Assembly (NCBI GenBank): GCA_016794525.1
Contig: JAEUJY010000050.1
Location: 55,925 to 119,924 of the forward strand
Origin: Myxococcales bacterium
GTDB lineage: Bacteria > Myxococcota_A > Polyangia > Haliangiales > Haliangiaceae
Length of the DNA: 64,000 nt
Direction of reading: 5' to 3'
Position 1 is the first letter of the stretch. The number at the start of each line of letters is the position of its first letter. Shown here piece by piece: positions 52,178 through 59,916 of the stretch. Under the pieces are notes generated by a model, which was not told where the DNA came from, ran no database searches, and saw only the letters and a program-made list of their open reading frames with translations. Position numbers and translations under genes: made by a program.

Positions 52178-54456
52178 CCGACCGCCGGGTTGCGGTCGTG
52201 CACCCACCGCTGACGGTGGCGCGCGACTTCATCGACTACCCGTTCCACGCCGACCTCGGCGCGGCGCAGCTGGCCGCGGTGCTGACCGCCGGCGGCGACG
52301 TGGTGACGCTGATCGACGCGTTCGCGCTGCCGGGCGCGGGGCTGGCCTGGCGCGACGACGGCCGCGCCCACCTCGGCGCCCGCGTGGCCGAGGTGGTGGC
52401 GATGGTGCCGGCCGCGGTCGACGCGATCGTCGTCGCGTACACGCCGTTCCACCGGCCGCCGCACCGCGACGACGTGCTCGGGCCGCTGCTGGCGGCGCTG
52501 GCCGGGCGCGCGCCGATCGTGCTCGCCGACTGCTACCAGTCGGGCCAGCACTACGTCGAGACCGCCGCCGACGCGGTGCTGGCCAGCTACCCCGAGGTCG
52601 CGGCCTACGTGAAGTACGAGGCCGAGGTCACGGTGCCCGCGGTGATCGCCGCGGCGCTGGCCGGCGCGCCGCGCGCGACGCACCTGGGCGCGCGCCCCGA
52701 CCTCGACGCGCTGCCGGCGCCGGCCTGGGGCGCGATCGATCTCGCGGCGCGCGATCGGTTCTGCGCCGACGTCGTCGCGCGGCTGGGCCGCGGCCGGTGG
52801 GCGTTCCCGATCGACGGGCGCACGCTGCCGGTGATCACGTCGCGCGGCTGCCCGTTCACCTGCGCGCACTGCAGCTCCAACCCCGAGCGCCGGCCCGGCG
52901 AGCCCAAGCTGCAGCGGCGGCTGGGCGCCGACCGGCTGGCGGCGTTGCTCGCCGCCTTGGTGCGCGAGCACGGCGCGACCCGGCTGGCGATCCTCGACGA
53001 GCTGGCCAACGTCAACGCCGACCACTTCGACCGCTTGCTGGCGCGGCTGGCCGAGCTGGACGTCGCCTACGATCTACCCAACGGTCTGCGCGCCGACTAC
53101 CTCGAGGCGCGCCACCTGGCGCGGATGCGCGGCCGGGTCACGACCGTCAGCGTGTCGGCCGAGAGCGGCTCGCAGCGCGTGCTCGACGAGGTCGTCGGCA
53201 AGCGCCTCGACCTGGCGCGCATCCGCCAGGTCGCCGCCGACGCGCACCAGGCCGGCGTGCCGCTCCTGGTCCACTACATGATCGGCCTGCCCGGCGAGAC
53301 CGCCGCCGAGGTCAACGCGACGCTGACCTTCGCGCTCGATCTCTACGACGAGCACGGCGCGTGGCCGGCGGTGCAGTACGCGACGCCGCTGCCCGGCACC
53401 GCGCTGGCCGCCGGGCGCTCGCTGCCGCTCGTCGACGACTGGGGGCCGCACTTCCAGGGCGGCGGCGGCCCGGCGCTGTCGGCGCTGCCGCGGCCCACGC
53501 TCGAGCGGTTCATGCGCACGTTCCAGGCGCGGCTGGCGGCGTCGACCGGCCCGCAGAAGGTGATCATGAACGTCACCTACGTCTGCAACAACCACTGCAC
53601 GTTCTGCGCGGTCGGTACGCGGACCCAGATCGACGGCCACCCGACGCGGCAGCGCGAGCACCTGGCGCGGTTCCGTCGCGCCGGCGTGCGGATGGTCGAC
53701 TTCGACGGCGGCGAGCCGACGCTGAACCCCGAGCTGATCCCGCTGGTGCGCTACGCGCGCGCGCTCGGCTACGACCGCATCAACGTCACCACCAACGGCC
53801 GGCTGTGCGCGTACCCCGAGTTCGCGACCCGGCTGGTCACGTCGGGGCTGACCACGCTCCTGGTCAGCGTCCACGGCGCGACCGCGCGCTCGCACGGGCG
53901 CGAGGTCGGCGTCGCCGAGGCGTTCGAGCAGACCGTCGCCGGCATCCGCAACCTGGTGGCCGCCGCGCCGCCCGGCGTCGAGCTCGGCGCCAACATCACG
54001 CTGACCAAGCACAACCACGAGGAGCTGGCGGCGGTGGCCGAGCTGGTGCTCGGCCTCGGGCTGGCGTGGCTCAACGTCCAGTTCCTCACGCCGTTCGGCC
54101 GCGCCACCACCCGCCACGCCCCCGACACCGCCGCCGCCGCCGCGGTGACGATGCGCGTGATCGACGCCTACGCCGATCGCATGAAGATCCAGGTGATCAA
54201 CCTGCCGTTCTGCTTCATGCCCGGCTACGAGCGCCACCTCGCCGGCGACCTGGGCAAGCGCAGCCGGCACATGGTCTTCGTCAACAACGAGACCGTGAAC
54301 CTCGCGGCGTACCTCGCCGAGCGGCGGGTCCACACCGACGCCTGCGCGCCGTGCCCGCACCGCGCGTTCTGCGGCGGCTTCTACCAGCTCGAGGACGCGC
54401 CCGAGCCGCCGTGGCTGGTCTCGGCCGAGGCGCTGGTCCGCCGCGTCGAGCCTTGA
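52174..54456 (+). CDS. cobalamin-type radical SAM fused to a second radical SAM module
   Basis: A 760-residue protein with three parts. Residues 1-180 look like a B12-binding domain (VAVVHPPLTVARDF, DLGAAQLAAVL, KYEAEVTVP), though no DxHxxG motif is visible. Residues 210-440 are one radical-SAM barrel with C226-x3-C230-x2-C233 (CPFTCAHC) and SAM-binding ESGSQRVLDEV/GLPGET. Residues 460-760 are a second barrel with C471-x3-C475-x2-C478 (CNNHCTFC), GGEP, and the cluster signature C680 plus C724-x2-C727-x5-C733. Two complete radical-SAM active sites in one chain are rare. It is transcribed divergently from the TIMP-like gene. Confidence 0.85.
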   Translation: MTDRRVAVVHPPLTVARDFIDYPFHADLGAAQLAAVLTAGGDVVTLIDAFALPGAGLAWRDDGRAHLGARVAEVVAMVPAAVDAIVVAYTPFHRPPHRDDVLGPLLAALAGRAPIVLADCYQSGQHYVETAADAVLASYPEVAAYVKYEAEVTVPAVIAAALAGAPRATHLGARPDLDALPAPAWGAIDLAARDRFCADVVARLGRGRWAFPIDGRTLPVITSRGCPFTCAHCSSNPERRPGEPKLQRRLGADRLAALLAALVREHGATRLAILDELANVNADHFDRLLARLAELDVAYDLPNGLRADYLEARHLARMRGRVTTVSVSAESGSQRVLDEVVGKRLDLARIRQVAADAHQAGVPLLVHYMIGLPGETAAEVNATLTFALDLYDEHGAWPAVQYATPLPGTALAAGRSLPLVDDWGPHFQGGGGPALSALPRPTLERFMRTFQARLAASTGPQKVIMNVTYVCNNHCTFCAVGTRTQIDGHPTRQREHLARFRRAGVRMVDFDGGEPTLNPELIPLVRYARALGYDRINVTTNGRLCAYPEFATRLVTSGLTTLLVSVHGATARSHGREVGVAEAFEQTVAGIRNLVAAAPPGVELGANITLTKHNHEELAAVAELVLGLGLAWLNVQFLTPFGRATTRHAPDTAAAAAVTMRVIDAYADRMKIQVINLPFCFMPGYERHLAGDLGKRSRHMVFVNNETVNLAAYLAERRVHTDACAPCPHRAFCGGFYQLEDAPEPPWLVSAEALVRRVEP

Positions 54457-54487
54457 CATAGTGTCCACGTGACACCAAGATGGCCGC
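54453..54487 (+). promoter_or_regulatory. sigma-70 promoter with operator-like palindrome before DUF4291 gene
   Basis: TTGACA (54453-54458), 17-nt spacer, CAAGAT (54476-54481), then GTG start 6 nt later, so the transcript is leaderless. The spacer contains GTGTCCACGTGACAC (54461-54475) with GTGTC/GACAC ends and a CACGTG core, a good repressor site. Confidence 0.5.
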
Positions 54488-55123
54488 GTGTCCTCCCGGC
54501 TGCGGCTCGAGCCCTACGTCGCGCAGGCGGCGCGGTGGCCCCGCGCCGGCAAGCACGTCATGGCGCAGTACGACGCCGACAGCGTCGTCGTCTACCAGGC
54601 GTACCGCCCGGCGATCGGCCGGTTCGCGGCGACCCACGGCTGGTTCGGCGGCGACTTCTCGCTGTCCCGGATGAGCTGGATCAAGCCCAACTTCCTCTGG
54701 ATGATGTACCGCTCGGGCTGGGGCCAGAAGCCCGACCAGGAGGTCGTGCTGGCGGTGTGGCTGCGCCGCGACGCGTTCGACGCGTTGCTCGCGCAGGCGG
54801 TGGCCTCGTCGTTCGGCGCGTCGGGCCTGGCCGATCGCGCGGCGTGGCAGGCCGCGGTGGCGCGCTCGTCGGTGCGGCTGCAGTGGGATCCCGACCACGG
54901 CCCCGGCGGTCAGCCGCTCGAGCGCCGCGCGATCCAGCTCGGCCTGCGCGGCGAGGCGCTGGCGCAGTACGCGCGGGCGTGGATCGTCCACCTCGAGGAC
55001 GTGTCGCCGATGGTCGCGGTCCAGCGCGCCACGCTGGCGCGCGGCGACCTCGGCGCGCTGCAGACGCCGGCCGAGGCGCCGTACCCGGTGCCGGTGGCGG
55101 CGCGGGCCGCGCTCGGCGTGTGA
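54488..55123 (+). CDS. DUF4291 family protein
   Basis: A 211-residue soluble protein. The family core is very clear: AQYDADSVVVYQAYRPAIGRFA, then FSLSRMSWIKPNFLWMMYRSGWGQKPDQE, and a late RAIQLGLRG. Function of DUF4291 is unknown. GTG 54488 gives the family-standard N-terminus and has its own promoter. It is embedded in the radical-SAM region but need not belong to that system. Confidence 0.9.
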   Translation: MSSRLRLEPYVAQAARWPRAGKHVMAQYDADSVVVYQAYRPAIGRFAATHGWFGGDFSLSRMSWIKPNFLWMMYRSGWGQKPDQEVVLAVWLRRDAFDALLAQAVASSFGASGLADRAAWQAAVARSSVRLQWDPDHGPGGQPLERRAIQLGLRGEALAQYARAWIVHLEDVSPMVAVQRATLARGDLGALQTPAEAPYPVPVAARAALGV

Positions 55124-55133
55124 TCGCCGTGGC

Positions 55134-56060
55134 TCACACCAGCGGTAGCCGACGGGGCGCGACGGTCGCCGGCTGACCGCGCGCCGCGGCGATCTCGGCG
55201 TCGCCGTACCGCGCCAGGTAGTCCTCGCGCAGCCCCGGGCACGCCGCGCGATCGGGGCAGCCATCGCACGCCGCGACGTGGACCTGCCCGGCCAGGCGCG
55301 AGCGCGCCAGCTCGAACACCGCGTCGGGCGAGACCACCTTCACGCGATCGGCGCCGGGATCGTAGGCGTGGGCGCGCTCGGCGCCGAGCAGGCAACGCGG
55401 CACGTGCAGCGAGCGCATCGTCAGCCCGCGGGCCCGGCCGACGGCCAGCGCCGCCGCGACGTGCGGCATGGCGTCGGTCATCCGCGGCATCGACGCGACG
55501 TTGGCCGCGTTGCCGTCGGTCAGCGACACGAACCACAGGTCGACGCCGGCGACGCCCCGCTCGGCGAGCCACGCCACCGCGGCCGGCAGCCGCGGCGCGG
55601 TCGCGGCGGTGATGATCGCGTCGGCGGTCACCGCCACGCCGGTCGCGACCGCCGCCGCCAGCCCACGCGCCATCAGCGCGTGGCTGCCCGGCGCGCGGGT
55701 GAGCGCGTCGTACGCCGCGGGCTCGTGGGTGTGGATCGAGACGTGGATGTCGTCGCAGCCGGCGTCGACCAGCCGGGCCGCGTTGGCGCCGGCGCCGAGC
55801 ACGAGGCCGTTGGTCTGGACCTTCACGCCCTGGTAGCCGTGGCGGCGCGCCGCGCGCACCAGCCCCAGCAGGTCGCCGCGGATCGTCGGCTCGCCGCCGG
55901 TGATCGACAGCCGGTCGTAGCCGTCGGCCCGCGCCGCCGCCAGCTCGCGCAAGACCGCCGCGGTCGCCAGCCCGCGGGCCCGCATCGCCGGCGTGATCGT
56001 GCAGTAGTCGCAGGCCAGGTTGCAGTCGTAGTGCAGGATGACGTCGAGGAGGCCGCTCAC
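55134..56060 (-). CDS. radical SAM protein with auxiliary-cluster signature
   Basis: A 308-residue single-module enzyme: CNLACDYC (C13, C17, C20) very near the N-terminus, GGEP at 55-58, and the auxiliary ligands C223 (VPRCLLG) plus C265-x2-C268-x5-C274, followed by LREDYLARYGDAEI. It is a compact form of the module repeated in this region. The GTG start overlaps the stop of the upstream gene (GTGA, 56057-56060), so the two are made together in a fixed ratio. Substrate unknown. Confidence 0.85.
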   Translation of the reverse strand: MSGLLDVILHYDCNLACDYCTITPAMRARGLATAAVLRELAAARADGYDRLSITGGEPTIRGDLLGLVRAARRHGYQGVKVQTNGLVLGAGANAARLVDAGCDDIHVSIHTHEPAAYDALTRAPGSHALMARGLAAAVATGVAVTADAIITAATAPRLPAAVAWLAERGVAGVDLWFVSLTDGNAANVASMPRMTDAMPHVAAALAVGRARGLTMRSLHVPRCLLGAERAHAYDPGADRVKVVSPDAVFELARSRLAGQVHVAACDGCPDRAACPGLREDYLARYGDAEIAAARGQPATVAPRRLPLV

Positions 56061-57967
56061 GGCGCCGCCGAGTCCATCCCGGAGCCGGAACCGGAGCCGG
56101 AGTCGGAGTCGGAGCCGGACACCGCGTCCGTCACCCGCGCGATCCGGAACGGCACCAGCTCGGCGTCGCCGTGCTGCGCGAGGTAGTCGCGGCGCACGCC
56201 GAGGCACGCGCGATCGAAGTCGCAGCGCGCGCACTGCGGCGCCTTGGCGAACTGCGCGTCGGCGTCGGCCGAGGCGTAGACCTTGTCGAGCACGCCGCGG
56301 TGGTAGCGGAGATCGCCGCTCAGCACGCACGGCGGGTAGCCGCCCTGGCCGATCAGCCCGCCGTAGCCGACGCCGCGCGCGTCGCAGGCGTCGAGCGCCG
56401 CCCGCACGAAGGGCCGGATCTCGGTGAACGTCGGCAGCACCCAGCGCGGCACCAGGTCGCTGATCCGCTGCGCGATCGCGAAGCACACGCTGAGGCGGCG
56501 GCCGGGGCCGGCGAACTCGTCGAGCATCGCGGTCGTGAACGCCGGCAGCGCCTCGTAGTTGTCCTTGCTGATCACGTGGGCCAGCTGGGTGTCGACGCCC
56601 AGCTCGGCGAGGTGGTGCAGGCCGGCGACGGTGCGCTGGAACGCGCCGGGCATGCGGGTGATCGCGTCGGAGGCGGCCGGGTCCATGCTGTGCAGCGACA
56701 CCGTGGCCTTGGTCAGGCCCGCGGCCACAAGCCCGGCCGCGTAGGCGCGGTCGCTGGCGCGCACGCCGTTGGTCTGGATCTCGACGGTGGCGAAGCCGCA
56801 GGCCCGGGCGTGGGCGATGAACCGCGCCAGCTCGGGGTGCAGCGTCGGCTCGCCGCCCGAGAACACGACGTGATCGCGCTGCGTGGTCGCCAGCCGCTCG
56901 ATCGTCGCCAGCACGGTGGCGGCGGGCAGGTCGCCGACGCCGCGATCGACGAAGCAGAACGCGCACGCCATCTGGCAGTGGCCGTTGATGCGGATCAGCG
57001 CGCGCCCGGCGCCCGCGGCGACGTTGGTGAACGGCGAGATCTGCGCGTACTCGACCTCGCCGCCGCCGCGGGTCGGGCGCAGCCGCCACGCCGCGACCCG
57101 AGCCTCGGGCACCGGCGCCAGGCCGGCGTCACCGAGCGCGCTCAGGTACGCCGGCTCGACGCCGCGGCAGGTCCCGGCGAGCGCGCAGCTCGCGCATGCC
57201 GCGATCGGCACCAGCGCGCGATCGGGCTCGCTGGCGGCCCGGCGGAGCGCGTCGTGCCACACCGTCGCGAAGCGATCGAGGCGATCGCCGGCCGCGCACG
57301 GCCACGGCGCGTCGCTGCCGTCGAAGCCGAAGCCGACCCGCGCCGCCTGCAGCCGCGTGAACGCCTCGGCCGCCAGCGCGGCGACCGCTGGGTGATCGAG
57401 CAGGTGGCGGCGGGCCTCGGCCGGGACGTCCGCCGCGCGCGGCACCGCCAGCGCCACCCGCGCGACCTGGCCCGGCAGCGCCAGCACCCAGTCGATCAAC
57501 GGCACGACGTCGCCCTGGTTCCACGCCACCACCGGGATCACCAGCTCGACGGGCAGCGGGCCGGCGAGCGCCGCCGCCAGGCCGGCCGCGGCGGCCCGCC
57601 ACGTGCCCGGCGCGCGCATCACCGTCTCGAACACCCGCTCGCGCATCCCGCCGTGGACGATCCGCAGCGCGACCACGCCGGCGTCGGCCAGCCGGCGCAC
57701 CAGCGCGGCGTCGAGCCCGGCCGCCTCGCACTCGATCGTCACCGGCCGCTCGGCGGCGGCGAGCAGCGTCGCCAGATCGCCGCGGCGCCCGGGCTGGGCT
57801 ACCGCCAGCACGACCGCGCGGGCGTCGGCCGCGGTGGTCGCCAGCGCGGCGAGGGCGTCGGCGGTGGTCCGCCCGGCGCGGGGGCCGCCGCCGGCGAAGC
57901 GGTGGATCAGCTCGTCGCCCGGGTCGAGCGCGAGCTTCGCGGTCCGCTGCGCGCGCGGTCGATCCAC
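56057..57967 (-). CDS. radical SAM protein, degenerate module then complete module
   Basis: A 636-residue protein. The first half (1-290) has no CxxxCxxC but keeps the auxiliary signature: C224 (PWPCAAG), C258-x2-C261-x5-C267, then YLSALGDA. The second half is a complete enzyme with C331, C335, C338 (CQMACAFC), GGEP at 371-374, and C547 (YPPCVLS) plus C579-x2-C582-x5-C588. This order is the mirror of the 49.5-kb gene. The extreme C-terminus is GS/DS-rich because a hexamer repeat was added in frame. GTG start with TAGACT ending 6 nt upstream. Confidence 0.85.
   Translation of the reverse strand: MDRPRAQRTAKLALDPGDELIHRFAGGGPRAGRTTADALAALATTAADARAVVLAVAQPGRRGDLATLLAAAERPVTIECEAAGLDAALVRRLADAGVVALRIVHGGMRERVFETVMRAPGTWRAAAAGLAAALAGPLPVELVIPVVAWNQGDVVPLIDWVLALPGQVARVALAVPRAADVPAEARRHLLDHPAVAALAAEAFTRLQAARVGFGFDGSDAPWPCAAGDRLDRFATVWHDALRRAASEPDRALVPIAACASCALAGTCRGVEPAYLSALGDAGLAPVPEARVAAWRLRPTRGGGEVEYAQISPFTNVAAGAGRALIRINGHCQMACAFCFVDRGVGDLPAATVLATIERLATTQRDHVVFSGGEPTLHPELARFIAHARACGFATVEIQTNGVRASDRAYAAGLVAAGLTKATVSLHSMDPAASDAITRMPGAFQRTVAGLHHLAELGVDTQLAHVISKDNYEALPAFTTAMLDEFAGPGRRLSVCFAIAQRISDLVPRWVLPTFTEIRPFVRAALDACDARGVGYGGLIGQGGYPPCVLSGDLRYHRGVLDKVYASADADAQFAKAPQCARCDFDRACLGVRRDYLAQHGDAELVPFRIARVTDAVSGSDSDSGSGSGSGMDSAAP
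56079..56119. repeat. hexanucleotide tract within the 3' end of a coding sequence
   Basis: About seven units of CCGGAG/CCGGAA/TCGGAG, the complement of the GGCTCC/GGTTCC family seen at 41-43.7 kb. In the minus-strand gene it encodes the tail [14 protein letters not shown]. Confidence 0.8.
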
Positions 57968-57973
57968 CCGCCC

Positions 57974-57996
57974 AGTCTACTGGAAGGCTGTACAAT
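57974..57996. promoter_or_regulatory. back-to-back leaderless promoters of two radical-SAM genes
   Basis: Only 35 bp separate GTG 57967 (minus) from ATG 58003 (plus). TAGACT on minus (57979-57974) and TACAAT on plus (57991-57996) each end exactly 6 nt before their start codons. No recognisable -35 boxes fit outside the genes. Confidence 0.6.
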
Positions 57997-58002
57997 CGGG
58001 CG

Positions 58003-59094
58003 ATGTCCGACGTCGCGCCCGTGGTCGCGCCCGCCGCTGGCACCGCCGCGCCCGCCGCGCCGGCGGCCGCCGACGGCATCGAGGCGCGCATCGCCGGGCA
58101 GGCCGAGCGCGTCCACATCCTCACCGGCGCGGTCTGCAACAACAACTGCATCTTCTGCATGGAGGAGGATCGCGACGGCCGCTACGCGACCAACTCGCAG
58201 ACCACCGACGCCACCGTCCGCTGGCTGGCCGGCCTGCACCACGACACCGAGGAGGTGTGCTTCACCTCCGGCGAGCCGACCACCAACCCGGCGCTGCCGC
58301 GGTGGGTGAAGATCGCCCGCGATCAAGGCGTGCGCCGGGTCAGCGTCATGACCAACGCCCGGGCGCTGTCGTCGGAGCCGTACCTGCGCAAGCTGCTCGC
58401 CGCCGGCATGGGCCGGTTCTACGTCAGCATCCACGGCCACACCGCCAAGCTGCACGAGGGCCTGACCCGCACCCCCGACTCGTTCGACCAGACCGTCGCC
58501 GGCATCAAGAACATCGCGCGCTACAAGCCGCGGGGCATCGAGCTGCACACCTCGACCGTGGTGACCAAGCGCAACCTGCCGCACCTCGGCGACATCTACC
58601 GCTTCCTGCGCGGGCTCGGCGTCGACCAGGTGGTGTGGAACGTGATGCAGGCCAACGGCCGCGCCAACACGTACTTCGAGAAGATCTTCCCGACCTACAC
58701 CGAGATCGCGACCACCGCCGCGGCGTTCCTCCGCGCGCAGGGGGCGATCGAGCGCGACCCGCCGGCGTTCCTGGTCGACATCCCGCTGTGCACCACCACC
58801 GCGCTGCCCGACTTCAACCGCGGCTACGTCGAGAAGTACGCCCACTACGAGCCGCCGAGCGCCGCCAGCGAGCAGCTCATCCCGGCGTCGCAGTTGACCG
58901 CGCGGCGGGTCCAGGGCGAGGGCGCCGACGCGCCGGCCGCGGTGCGGGTGACGCGCGGCGATCTCGACGACGCGCTGCGCGCCAAGCGCGCCGACTGCGC
59001 GCGCTGCCGCTACGACGGCGTGTGCGAGGGCGTCTGGACCAACTACCTGAAGCGGTACGGCTGGGACGAGTTCGTGCCGGTGCCGGCGCCGTGA
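58003..59094 (+). CDS. radical SAM protein with auxiliary-cluster signature
   Basis: A 363-residue enzyme. After an Ala/Pro-rich start comes CNNNCIFC (C45, C49, C52) and SGEP (89-92, Ser for the first Gly). The auxiliary ligands are C263 (IPLCTTT) and C332-x2-C335-x5-C341, followed by VWTNYLKRYGWDEF. It is divergent from the duplicated-module gene and its stop overlaps the start of a lipoprotein gene (GTGA), which suggests a functional link with an exported protein. Substrate unknown. Confidence 0.85.
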   Translation: MSDVAPVVAPAAGTAAPAAPAAADGIEARIAGQAERVHILTGAVCNNNCIFCMEEDRDGRYATNSQTTDATVRWLAGLHHDTEEVCFTSGEPTTNPALPRWVKIARDQGVRRVSVMTNARALSSEPYLRKLLAAGMGRFYVSIHGHTAKLHEGLTRTPDSFDQTVAGIKNIARYKPRGIELHTSTVVTKRNLPHLGDIYRFLRGLGVDQVVWNVMQANGRANTYFEKIFPTYTEIATTAAAFLRAQGAIERDPPAFLVDIPLCTTTALPDFNRGYVEKYAHYEPPSAASEQLIPASQLTARRVQGEGADAPAAVRVTRGDLDDALRAKRADCARCRYDGVCEGVWTNYLKRYGWDEFVPVPAP

Positions 59095-59855
59095 CGCGCG
59101 CCGCGACGGCCGCCTCGAGCGCGCTGGCGATCGCGGCGATCGCGGCCTGCGGGCCGACCGCGCCGGGCATCGACGCGGCGCCGCCGCTCGACGGCCGGAC
59201 CGACGCACGCGGCGACGCCGGGCCGACCGACGCCCGCGAACCCGACGCCGCCGCGCCGGTCGACGCCCGCGTCGTCGATGGCCCCGGCGGTGACGGCGGC
59301 GGCTGCCCGGTCGTGACGTTCGCGATGGACGGCGCGCTCGACCCCGGCGCGCCGGTGCGGGCCGGCGGCGTCACGTCGGTGCGGCTGGCCGCGGCGGTGT
59401 CGGCGGCCGGCGTGCTGTACGTCGCCACCGACGACGCCGGCGAGGGCAGCGACCACTTCATCCTGGTGTCGGCGACGCCGCCGACCACCGCCCGCGCCGC
59501 GCCGTTCGCCAAGGCCGGCACCGTCGCCGCCGGCGCCGGGCCGCTCTTGTTCCTCGCCGACGAGAACGACAACGCGTTCGCCGGCTGGTTCCGTCGGGAG
59601 GCCGCCGCCGGCGACACCGCGCTGACCGGCGCGGCCTACCTCGCGGCCACCGGCGCCAACGGCGGCGTCGTCGAGGGCGCGCTCGACCTCGGCGCGGCGT
59701 TCGGCGCGGTGCCGGCGACCGTGTACCTGGCGGCGGTGCCGTACGCGACCGCCGACGGCGGCGGGCTGGTCGCCGCGGCGCAGACCCCCACCGGCGACGG
59801 CGACGGCGATCTCGAGGCCGCCGAGTACCTGGCGGTCACGACCGCGTGCCCCTGA
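59091..59855 (+). CDS. small Asp/Ala-rich lipoprotein coupled to a radical-SAM gene
   Basis: A 254-residue protein starting at GTG inside the upstream stop. The signal peptide ends at IAAC (Cys20), followed by an Asp-Ala-Arg-rich spacer (about 25-65) typical of myxobacterial surface lipoproteins. The rest is a beta-rich domain (SVRLAAAVSAAGVLYVATDD, ILVSATPP, TVYLAAVPYA). It could be a substrate or an unrelated surface protein; no Cys-rich core suited to thioether chemistry is visible. Confidence 0.7.
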   Translation: MTRAATAASSALAIAAIAACGPTAPGIDAAPPLDGRTDARGDAGPTDAREPDAAAPVDARVVDGPGGDGGGCPVVTFAMDGALDPGAPVRAGGVTSVRLAAAVSAAGVLYVATDDAGEGSDHFILVSATPPTTARAAPFAKAGTVAAGAGPLLFLADENDNAFAGWFRREAAAGDTALTGAAYLAATGANGGVVEGALDLGAAFGAVPATVYLAAVPYATADGGGLVAAAQTPTGDGDGDLEAAEYLAVTTACP

Positions 59856-59863
59856 CGGGCGTC

Positions 59864-59891
59864 GCTAGCGCGCGCTTGCGCTTGAGCTAGC
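59864..59891 (+). terminator. hairpin with GCTAGC ends
   Basis: GCTAGC (59864-59869) and GCTAGC (59886-59891) flank a GCGC-rich core, giving a compact hairpin 8 nt after the lipoprotein stop codon. Confidence 0.5.
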
Positions 59892-59916
59892 CGCCGAAAC
59901 CGGCTACCTCGATCGG

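Noticed and set aside
59091..59855. The coupled lipoprotein as RiPP precursor
   Set aside because: It is a 254-residue exported lipoprotein with no leader/core layout or Cys/Ser-rich core; coupling alone is not enough.
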